Assembly (NCBI GenBank): GCA_023228385.1
Contig: JALOBF010000029.1
Coordinates: 1 to 13,186, forward strand
DNA length: 13,186 bases
Direction: 5' to 3'
Source: Bacilli bacterium
Lineage (GTDB): Bacteria > Bacillota_I > Bacilli_A > ML615J-28 > CAG-698
Program-made: the position numbers and the translations under genes
The notes under the pieces: generated by a model
Database searches by the model: none
What the model was told of the DNA's origin: nothing
What the model saw: only the letters and a program-made list of their open reading frames with translations
In this document: positions 8,354 to 13,186 of the stretch, one piece after another
Layout of the letters: the number at the start of each line of letters is the position of its first letter
How positions within the stretch are numbered: the first letter of the stretch is position 1

Positions 8354-8977
8354 ATGAAAACAACAATAATTGGAATAGCTGGCGGAACTGCCAGTGGTAA
8401 AACCACTCTTTCATTAAAAATATTGAAAATTTCTGAAAAATTCGGCTCAGTTGCACTAATCAGAATGGATGACTATTATCGTGACCTATCGCACCTTTCA
8501 TTTTCTGAAAGAAAAACCGTAAACTATGATCATCCGTCTTCATACGACATCGACTTATTAGCCAACCACCTTAATCAATTAAAATTGGGTTTATCCGTTG
8601 AAAAACCCATTTATGATTTCGTTGAACACAATCGTAAAAAAGAAAAAGAAACTATCAACCCCGCTAATGTTATTATTGTTGAAGGTATCATGCTTTTTGC
8701 AATTCCTGATTTGCGTAATTTATTCGATATTAAACTGTATGTTCATACTCCTGATGACATTCGATTTATACGACGTCTCAGACGTGATATTTATGAACGA
8801 GGAAGAGATGTGGAAATGGTAGTCGAACAGTATCTTAATACCGTAAGGCCCATGCATTTACGTTTTGTTGAACCTACAATGCAGTATGCCGATTTGATTA
8901 TCCCTGAAGGCGGAGAAAACGAAGTAGCAATAGATATTATTTCCGGAAAAATTGTAAACTTATTAAGCAATAAATAG
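8354..8977 (+). CDS. udk: Uridine kinase (uridine/cytidine kinase)
   Basis: This cytoplasmic enzyme phosphorylates uridine and cytidine to UMP and CMP with ATP or GTP, in pyrimidine salvage. The 207-aa protein has the expected family length. The P-loop GGTASGKT is at residues 10-17. DDYYRD and the FSERKTVNYDHPSSYD segment bind the nucleoside. VEGIMLF is the Walker-B-like strand. The lid region RRLRRDIYERGRD is followed by the family-typical VRPMHLRFVEPTMQYADLIIPEGG. The start is well supported, because homologues begin only a few residues before the IGIAGG strand. No Shine-Dalgarno sequence precedes it; the promoter -10 is immediately upstream, implying leaderless translation. It is monocistronic, diverges from the GHL10 operon and converges on nagA. 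All catalytic motifs are intact. Confidence 0.96.
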   Translation: MKTTIIGIAGGTASGKTTLSLKILKISEKFGSVALIRMDDYYRDLSHLSFSERKTVNYDHPSSYDIDLLANHLNQLKLGLSVEKPIYDFVEHNRKKEKETINPANVIIVEGIMLFAIPDLRNLFDIKLYVHTPDDIRFIRRLRRDIYERGRDVEMVVEQYLNTVRPMHLRFVEPTMQYADLIIPEGGENEVAIDIISGKIVNLLSNK

Positions 8978-9112
8978 GTCCTTAGATATTTTTGGGTTTG
9001 ATTTCAATGTTATAAAAAATAAATTGAACATTATCATCAAGGTATCTCGTTACAAGGCCTTAAATTCTATAAGTGACTAAACGAATACGCTTTAAAATTC
9101 GCTCTAATTATG

Positions 9113-9138
9113 GTAGTTTAATAATAACTACTTTTTTT
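9113..9138 (+). terminator. Intrinsic terminator for udk
   Basis: Stem GTAGTT (9113-9118) pairs with AACTAC (9126-9131) around a TAATAAT loop, followed by seven Ts (9132-9138). The stretch between the udk stop and this hairpin (8978-9112) holds no ORF or element I can identify. Confidence 0.65.
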
Positions 9139-9152
9139 GCTGTCTAAATATC

Positions 9153-9181
9153 AAAAAAAGCAAGAATTTAATCTTGCTTTT
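9153..9181. terminator. Hairpin terminator between udk and nagA, now at the IS66 insertion edge
   Basis: A perfect 10-bp stem, AAAAGCAAGA (9156-9165) with TCTTGCTTTT (9172-9181), encloses a 6-nt loop. Read on the - strand it ends in seven Ts, so it was probably the nagA terminator, with weaker action for udk. The IS66 target duplication starts within its right arm at 9178. Confidence 0.7.
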
Positions 9182-9185
9182 AAAC
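9178..9185 (+). repeat. Left copy of the IS66 8-bp target-site duplication
   Basis: TTTTAAAC directly precedes the left inverted repeat and is identical to 11657-11664 after the right inverted repeat. An 8-bp duplication is the size known for the IS66 family. Confidence 0.95.
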
Positions 9186-9207
9186 GTAAGCGTGTAAAAT
9201 AAGACGT
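9186..9207 (+). repeat. IS66 left terminal inverted repeat (22 bp)
   Basis: All 22 bases are the exact reverse complement of 11635-11656. The repeat starts GTAAGCG, like other IS66-family ends. Its inner part also forms the left arm of the adjacent hairpin. Confidence 0.95.
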
Positions 9208-9230
9208 CTTGAAAAAGATGTCTTATTTTT
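9196..9230 (+). terminator. Terminator-like hairpin inside the IS66 left end
   Basis: Left arm 9196-9210 pairs with right arm 9215-9229 (15 bp, one G-U pair) around a GAAA tetraloop, and the right arm runs into TTTTT. It lies upstream of the tnp promoter's predicted start site, so it could stop transcripts entering from outside without touching the element's own mRNA. Confidence 0.7.
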
Positions 9231-9237
9231 ATATACT
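9209..9237 (+). promoter_or_regulatory. Predicted promoter for the IS66 tnpABC operon
   Basis: TTGAAA (9209-9214), a 17-bp spacer and TATACT (9232-9237) match the vegetative consensus well. The -35 overlaps the loop of the left-end hairpin. Transcription would start near 9244, just before the GAGGTG ribosome binding site of tnpA at 9245-9250, giving a very short leader. Confidence 0.5.
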
Positions 9238-9256
9238 TATTTGTGAGGTGATTATA

Positions 9257-9565
9257 ATGAACGAACAAAGAAGTAAGTTAAATGAATATTGGACTGAGGT
9301 AATTACTGATTTTATTTCTTCTGGTTTATCACAAAAGGAATATGCGAAACAAAAAAACCTAAAGGCTTATTCCTTAGGTTATTGGTATAGGAAATATAGC
9401 ACAGGATTTAGTGGCTTTGTTGAAGCAGTTGATAATCCTAGTAATGATCATGATTTATTGACTTCATCAATAGAAATAACCATTAATAAAATGAAAATTG
9501 TTATTAAAGATTCTTTTGATGAAGAATTATTATTAAAAGTAATTAGGACTGTGAAAAAGATATGA
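9257..9565 (+). CDS. tnpA: IS66-family accessory protein TnpA
   Basis: This is the first of three IS66 proteins, a small DNA-binding accessory factor required for transposition. The 102-aa product carries a helix-turn-helix-like N-terminal region (WTEVITDFISSGLSQKEYAKQKNLKAYSLGYWYRKY in shortened view: Trp-led helix, Ser-Gln-Lys-Glu turn, then the Trp-Tyr-Arg-Lys helix end), typical of IS66 TnpA. The start at 9257 is chosen because GAGGTG (9245-9250) lies 6 nt upstream; an in-frame ATG at 9209 would lie inside the hairpin and upstream of the predicted transcript start. The stop TGA overlaps the tnpB start by 4 nt (ATGA), so translation is probably coupled. Confidence 0.9.
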   Translation: MNEQRSKLNEYWTEVITDFISSGLSQKEYAKQKNLKAYSLGYWYRKYSTGFSGFVEAVDNPSNDHDLLTSSIEITINKMKIVIKDSFDEELLLKVIRTVKKI

Positions 9566-9888
9566 TTGATTTAAATAATGTTAAACATATATATGTTGCC
9601 TGTGGCTATACCGATTTACGAAAAGGTATTGATGGTTATGCTTCAATTGTGAATGGTAAACTTAAGCTTAATCCTTTTGATAACACCCTATTTCTTTTTT
9701 GTAATAAGTTTAAAAACAAGATAAAAATCCTCCATTATGAGGCAGGATCGTTTTGGTTATATTACAAAAGAGTTGAACAAATAACGATTAAATGGCCCCT
9801 TTCAATGGTTGGAATCGAGATTACAAAGAGTCAGGTTAAAGGGCTAATTGATGGCTTGAGACTTGAAAGTTATATTCAAAAATGGTGA
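9562..9888 (+). CDS. tnpB: IS66-family accessory protein TnpB (IS66 Orf2-like)
   Basis: This 108-aa protein has the family signature near its N-terminus (VACGYTDLRKGIDGYA, residues about 12-27), followed by a LFLFCNKFKNKIKIL strand region and a WLYYKRVE segment, as in IS66 TnpB proteins. TnpB is required with TnpA for IS66 transposition, but its biochemical role is not well defined. It should not be confused with the RNA-guided nuclease TnpB of IS200/IS605; it has no RuvC-like motifs and is far too short. There is no clear Shine-Dalgarno before the ATG, which overlaps the tnpA stop by 4 nt, so coupled re-initiation is likely. It ends with TGA. Confidence 0.95.
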   Translation: MIDLNNVKHIYVACGYTDLRKGIDGYASIVNGKLKLNPFDNTLFLFCNKFKNKIKILHYEAGSFWLYYKRVEQITIKWPLSMVGIEITKSQVKGLIDGLRLESYIQKW

Positions 9889-9937
9889 TTTTGGGTCTGT
9901 TTTATAGCCATATAATCCTGTACTTTTAGGGTGATTT

Positions 9938-11575
9938 ATGGTAAAATATATATATAGTATGGGGTGCATTATGGAACAATTTGTATCAAAAGTTGAAGCA
10001 GAATTAAAGGAATATAAAACATTAAAAACAGCAGTAGATCAAGAAAAGTTTGTTAAAGGATTGGCTTTAGAAAAAGAAGATTTACAGATTCAAAATATTA
10101 TTCTTCTTGAAAAACTGTCGATTGAAAAAGCAAGAAAATATGCCAAGAAGACTGAAAAAACTATTAGTCCATATATCCAAATATCACTTTTTGATAATAG
10201 TGATATTTTTAATGAAGCCGAAACGATTGCTGATAAAGAACAAAGCGCTAAAGATGAATATGAGGTAATTACCTACAAAAGAAAAAAGCGACAAAATAAA
10301 ACCAATTTAAAAAATGAAAATATAGTTACTATTGAAATTGATCATAGACTAGAAGGTGATGATCTTCTTTGCCCTAAATGTAATCAGGAATTAAAAGAAA
10401 TGGGTCATAAAGAAGTCAGAACTTATAACTTTGTTCCCGCTAAACTTGAATTACATGTCCATAAAGAATACTCATACAAATGTAATTATTGTTCTAAAGA
10501 TGATAAAGCTTTGATAGTTCATTCAAAAAGAATAACCTCCTTTCCGAAATTAATGGTAGAAGATTCTTTTGTAAGCAATGTTATTGTTGAAAAATATTTA
10601 AAGCATGTGCCTCTATATAGACAAGAAAAAGTATTTAATAATATGGGTCTTGAAGTGACCAGAAAGAACTTTAGTAATTGGATTATTAAAGCTGCTTTTG
10701 TATTAAAACCAATTTATGTTTTACTTTATAAAAATATTATAAATAGTGATATTTGTCATATGGATGAAACACCATTACAAGTAATAACCAACGAAGCAAA
10801 TAATACATATATTTGGGGGCTTGCATCATCAAAATATGATAAAGAAGCATATGTTTATATTTATGAAAGAAATAGAAAATATGAAAATGCAATTAAAATA
10901 CTGAATGGGTTTAAAGGCTATGTTCATTCAGATGGTTATGATGCATATAAAAGAGTACCGGAAGCTATCAATGTTGGTTGCTTTGCCCATGCCAGAAGAA
11001 AATATATGGAGATAATAAAAGCTAGTGATAAAGACAGTGATTTTCATAAATTAGCTCTTGAAGGAAAAAAGTATATTGATCGTTTATATAGTATCGAACA
11101 CCTTGCCAAAAAAAATAATTTAACTCCAGATAAAATATTTGAATTAAGACAAAAAATGAGTTTACCAATAATAATTGAATATGAAACATGGTTAAATAAC
11201 AATCCATATAAAATCTATAATCAACTGGCAATAACCAAAGCCATTAATTATTCATTAAATGCCTTACCAGAGTTAAAGAATTATTTGAAAGATGGAAGAC
11301 TTGAAATAGATAATAATAGAGCTGAACGAATGATGAAATCATTTGTTATCGGTAGAAAGAACTTTCTATTTTGTTTTACTGAAAGTGGAGCTGAAGCATC
11401 AGCTTTACTTTATAGTATTGTTGAAACAGCTTATGCTAATCATTTAAAGGTTGAACAATACTTAACGTATATTTTCAAAACATTACCACTAATTAATGTT
11501 AAAAACATCGCAGAAGTTTCAGAACTACTTCCATACAGTGATAAACTGCCACAGGAATTAAAAATAAAGCTATAA
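9938..11575 (+). CDS. tnpC: IS66-family DDE transposase TnpC
   Basis: This is the catalytic transposase that cuts and joins the element's ends. The 545-aa protein has a helical, probably coiled-coil N-terminus. A zinc-binding region follows, with CPKC (145-148) and CNYC (182-185). The core DDE domain has the likely acidic triad in HMDET (D276), HSDGYDAY (D332) and NNRAERMMK (E463). The VGCFAHARRK segment after the second Asp and the GRKNFLF / GAEASALLYS stretch after the Glu are standard. A short C-terminal IS66 tail (YLTYIFKTLP) completes it. Numbering is from the ATG at 9938. A second in-frame ATG at 9971 (MEQFVSK) is equally plausible; each has its own G-rich site, AGGGTG and GGGGTG, 4 nt upstream. 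A TATAAT at 9911-9916 in the 49-nt gap after tnpB could be an internal -10, without a good -35. No frameshift or internal stop is seen. Confidence 0.96.
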   Translation: MVKYIYSMGCIMEQFVSKVEAELKEYKTLKTAVDQEKFVKGLALEKEDLQIQNIILLEKLSIEKARKYAKKTEKTISPYIQISLFDNSDIFNEAETIADKEQSAKDEYEVITYKRKKRQNKTNLKNENIVTIEIDHRLEGDDLLCPKCNQELKEMGHKEVRTYNFVPAKLELHVHKEYSYKCNYCSKDDKALIVHSKRITSFPKLMVEDSFVSNVIVEKYLKHVPLYRQEKVFNNMGLEVTRKNFSNWIIKAAFVLKPIYVLLYKNIINSDICHMDETPLQVITNEANNTYIWGLASSKYDKEAYVYIYERNRKYENAIKILNGFKGYVHSDGYDAYKRVPEAINVGCFAHARRKYMEIIKASDKDSDFHKLALEGKKYIDRLYSIEHLAKKNNLTPDKIFELRQKMSLPIIIEYETWLNNNPYKIYNQLAITKAINYSLNALPELKNYLKDGRLEIDNNRAERMMKSFVIGRKNFLFCFTESGAEASALLYSIVETAYANHLKVEQYLTYIFKTLPLINVKNIAEVSELLPYSDKLPQELKIKL

Positions 11576-11580
11576 TAAAC

Positions 11581-11630
11581 AAAAAGGATATCATTTTATA
11601 CTTTATTGTATAGTGATATCCTTTATTTTA
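11581..11630. terminator. Bidirectional terminator hairpin inside the IS66 right end
   Basis: AAAGGATATCA (11583-11593) pairs perfectly with TGATATCCTTT (11614-11624), with an inner TATAC/GTATA stem. The + strand exit is TTTATTTT. The - strand exit is TTTTTGTTT, so it can end both tnpC transcription and transcription arriving from nagA. Confidence 0.75.
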
Positions 11631-11634
11631 CCAT

Positions 11635-11656
11635 ACGTCTTATTTTACACGCTTAC
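11635..11656 (-). repeat. IS66 right terminal inverted repeat (22 bp)
   Basis: This is the exact reverse complement of the left repeat at 9186-9207, ending GCTTAC at the outer edge. Confidence 0.95.
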
Positions 11657-11664
11657 TTTTAAAC
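11657..11664 (+). repeat. Right copy of the IS66 8-bp target-site duplication
   Basis: TTTTAAAC is identical to 9178-9185 on the other side of the element. The 54 bases between this copy and the nagA stop codon hold nothing I can identify. Confidence 0.95.
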
Positions 11665-11718
11665 CGGTAAATCGAACTTTTTAACTTGATAACACTGCCG
11701 TTTAAGGTTCATTTTTAT

Positions 11719-12870
11719 TTATCTATATTGTTTATATATTACTTTCCCACCGCGAACAGTCAAATAAACATTTAATTCCCGGTCAATTACCACAAAATCG
11801 GCATCTTTTCCAACCTTGATTGAACCTTTACGTTTATCAATATTCAGAACATATGCAGGGTTAATCGTTGCCATATCAATCGCATCGGTTAAAGATACAC
11901 CCGTAACATCAATAAAGTTTTTAATGGCACGATTCATCGAAAGATTACTTCCGGCTAATACACCCGATTCAAGACGGGCTTCGTCGCCTTTTACATAAAC
12001 CTTTTGTCCTCCTAATTGATATACACCATCCGGTAAGTGTTTGGATTCTAAAGCATCAGTAATTAAGACAATTTTATCCTTGCCCTTCATTTTATATAAA
12101 ACCTTTATGGCTGCCGGTGACACATGTACTAAATCGGCAATCAATTCACAATAGATTTCATCGGCCAAAAAACTACCCCCTAAAGTGCCGGCTTCCCGAT
12201 GATGCAATCCCCGCATCGCGTTATAAACATGAGTAACCGAAGTCACACCATATTTTACTGATTCCAAAACTTCATCAAATTTAGCATCACTATGACCGAT
12301 GCTGGCAACAATGCCCTGGCGCGATAAGTACTCACTAAATTTTTGACCGTTTTCTTCATAAGCAAATGTAACCTGTCGAATACTATTTCCGCTTTTCTCC
12401 TGAAAATATTTCATTGTCTCAATATCGCAAGGAAGAATATATTTTTCTTGTTGAGAACCCTTATATTTTTTGCTAACAAAGGGACCTTCAAGATGTGCTC
12501 CTAATACTTCAGCACCTTCCTCAACATTCTTTGCAATATATTCCTTGATATTTTCCAAAGCAATAACGATATTTTCTATGGTTTGTGTCATTGTCGTTGG
12601 TAAATAAGCAGTAACGCCTTCTTGAGCAATAGACTTAGATATATTTAAAAGGTGCTCAAATGTCGGATACATCGAATCAGATTGATTGGCTCCGTGAATA
12701 TGTTTGTCAATAAAGCCGGGCACAATTATATATTTATCATCTAGTTCCAGTAAGTCGCTATCATCAAAATTTATATCGTGTATTCTATTATCCTTAATTG
12801 TAAATCCGGCTTTTACAATTCCTTGTCCTTCAAAATATATATTAGTATTTTTAAATCCTCTTATCTTCAT
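11719..12870 (-). CDS. nagA: N-acetylglucosamine-6-phosphate deacetylase
   Basis: NagA hydrolyses GlcNAc-6-phosphate to glucosamine-6-phosphate and acetate, the first cytoplasmic step in using GlcNAc or recycling amino sugars from the cell wall. The 383-aa protein matches the family (about 380-400 aa). Amidohydrolase landmarks are in order: PGFIDKHIHG (H57, H59), GAHLEGPF (metal ligand E128), SIGHSDA (H193), SVTHVYNAM (H214), HHREAGTLGG, LVHV (H249) and the catalytic Asp in ITDALES (D272). The C-terminal strand region (GSIKVGKDADFVVID) completes the small beta-sandwich domain. AAGGAG lies 9 nt before the ATG at 12868-12870. A - strand TATAAT at 12899-12894 could be its -10, giving a leader of about 16 nt, but no good -35 is seen. 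No nagB is visible here. Its former terminator is probably the hairpin at 9153-9181, now separated by the IS66. Confidence 0.96.
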   Translation of the reverse strand: MKIRGFKNTNIYFEGQGIVKAGFTIKDNRIHDINFDDSDLLELDDKYIIVPGFIDKHIHGANQSDSMYPTFEHLLNISKSIAQEGVTAYLPTTMTQTIENIVIALENIKEYIAKNVEEGAEVLGAHLEGPFVSKKYKGSQQEKYILPCDIETMKYFQEKSGNSIRQVTFAYEENGQKFSEYLSRQGIVASIGHSDAKFDEVLESVKYGVTSVTHVYNAMRGLHHREAGTLGGSFLADEIYCELIADLVHVSPAAIKVLYKMKGKDKIVLITDALESKHLPDGVYQLGGQKVYVKGDEARLESGVLAGSNLSMNRAIKNFIDVTGVSLTDAIDMATINPAYVLNIDKRKGSIKVGKDADFVVIDRELNVYLTVRGGKVIYKQYR

Positions 12871-13017
12871 TGCTGCTTTCTCCTTACAATAATATTATAC
12901 TATATTACAAAATAATTTGGCTTAGATTACTTTATATATTACTTAAATAAACCAAGAATATCATTAAAAGTTACAAATACCATAACCTGAGTTTTACAGT
13001 TGTAGTGCTATGAAATG

Positions 13018-13072
13018 CCCATATATAATATTAGCATTTTTAAAAAATATTATAATATGGGTTTTTATTTTT
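13018..13072 (+). terminator. Orphan hairpin terminator with its T-tract on the + strand
   Basis: CCCATATATAATATT (13018-13032) pairs with 13046-13061 (about 15 bp with one bulged base), followed on the + strand by TTTTTATTTTT (13062-13072). On the - strand no T run follows, so it is poorly suited to end the gene that stops at 13098. No + strand gene is visible upstream of it (12871-13017). Confidence 0.5.
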
Positions 13073-13097
13073 GCTTTTTAACTCTTTCTATATTAAA

Positions 13098-13186
13098 TCA
13101 AATGGATTTCAAATATTTATTAAAGCTTTCTCGGGTTGCGGTGGCATAATCAAATGATACACCAAATGCTTTTTGTATTTGTTGAT
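13098..13186 (-). CDS. C-terminal 28 codons of an unrecognised protein, truncated by window edge
   Basis: A - strand frame runs open from the window edge to a TGA at 13098-13100. Its translation, with segments AFGVSFDYATATRES and FNKYLKSI at the end, has balanced, protein-like composition, and the frame has no stop over 28 codons in AT-rich DNA. The family cannot be told from this fragment. It lies 227 nt upstream of nagA on the same strand and is separated from it by an intergenic region with a hairpin, so it is not obviously in one operon with nagA. Confidence 0.55.
   Translation of the reverse strand, partial: QQIQKAFGVSFDYATATRESFNKYLKSI

Larger units (their letters stand above)
9186..11656 (+). 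mobile_element. Complete IS66-family insertion sequence (2471 bp)
   Basis: The element is bounded by perfect 22-bp terminal inverted repeats beginning GTAAGCGTG, and by an exact 8-bp direct repeat (TTTTAAAC) in the flanking DNA. It encodes the three canonical IS66 proteins TnpA, TnpB and TnpC, all intact. Its genes use AT-richer codons than the neighbouring host genes, which suggests acquisition from elsewhere. Hairpins lie just inside both ends. Perfect ends, unaltered target duplication and intact genes point to a recent, possibly active copy. It sits between convergent udk and nagA and interrupts no gene. Confidence 0.97.

Noticed and set aside
9209..9256. N-terminal extension of TnpA from the ATG at 9209.
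   Set aside because: It lies in the hairpin and promoter region, lacks a ribosome binding site, and TnpA relatives start close to the helix-turn-helix. The ATG at 9257 has GAGGTG in place.
9562..9888. TnpB as an RNA-guided nuclease (IS200/IS605-type, Cas12 ancestor).
   Set aside because: The shared name is a coincidence. This 108-aa protein has the IS66 Orf2 signature and no RuvC or zinc-finger nuclease motifs.
12990..13014. Segment resembling a type II CRISPR repeat or anti-repeat (GTTTTACAGTTGTAGTGCTATG).
   Set aside because: It occurs once, with no spaced copies, no cas gene in the window and no matching terminator-tailed tracrRNA. A single short resemblance is not evidence of an array.
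13011..13082. Small + strand ORF of about 23 codons starting MKCPYIILAF.
   Set aside because: It is entirely made of the terminator hairpin and its T-tract, has no ribosome binding site, and its hydrophobic make-up follows from the AT-rich repeat.

Overview
The window is AT-rich bacterial DNA read with the standard code. TGG encodes Trp throughout, and TGA ends tnpA, tnpB and the partial gene at the right edge, so this is not the Mycoplasma/Spiroplasma code in which TGA is Trp. Low GC, strong AGGAGG-type ribosome binding sites, one TTG start and the gene content (B12-dependent ribonucleotide reductase, HflX, GHL10 glycosidase, NagA) suggest a Bacillota/Mycoplasmatota-type organism, for example an Erysipelotrichia, Acholeplasma or Izemoplasma relative. 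That placement is inference only.

Layout. (1) 2-1717, + strand: 3' part of an adenosylcobalamin-dependent (class II) ribonucleotide reductase, followed by a short terminator. (2) 1780-4438, + strand: a two-gene unit with a MATE exporter (TTG start) and, one base later, the ribosome-splitting GTPase HflX. It ends in a hairpin shared with the convergent operon. (3) 8093-4489, - strand: a tight three-gene operon encoding a secreted GHL10-type glycoside hydrolase, a three-TM protein of unknown function and a patatin-like lipid acyl hydrolase. It has an extended -10 promoter and a leader of about 180 nt in which three copies of one short motif could form alternative pairings. (4) 8354-8977, + strand: uridine kinase, whose promoter lies so close to the ATG that the mRNA is probably leaderless. 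(5) 9186-11656: a complete IS66-family insertion sequence (tnpA, tnpB, tnpC) with perfect 22-bp terminal inverted repeats and an exact 8-bp target duplication. (6) 12870-11719, - strand: N-acetylglucosamine-6-phosphate deacetylase (nagA). (7) Right edge, - strand: the last 28 codons of an unrecognised gene.

How it fits together. Most genes are housekeeping: deoxynucleotide synthesis, nucleoside salvage, ribosome rescue and amino-sugar catabolism. The operon at 4489-8093 looks like an envelope module, with a secreted glycan-cleaving enzyme, a membrane protein and a lipid hydrolase; its joint role is not established. The IS66 copy is probably recent and potentially active. It landed at the edge of the terminator hairpin between convergent udk and nagA, separating nagA from that terminator. 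The element carries hairpins just inside both ends: the left one may insulate its promoter from outside transcription, and the right one can act in both directions and may now terminate nagA. I see no CRISPR array, tRNA, rRNA or convincing new defence system. The best leads for undescribed biology are the structured leader at 8094-8276, the leaderless udk promoter and the orphan + strand terminator at 13018-13072.
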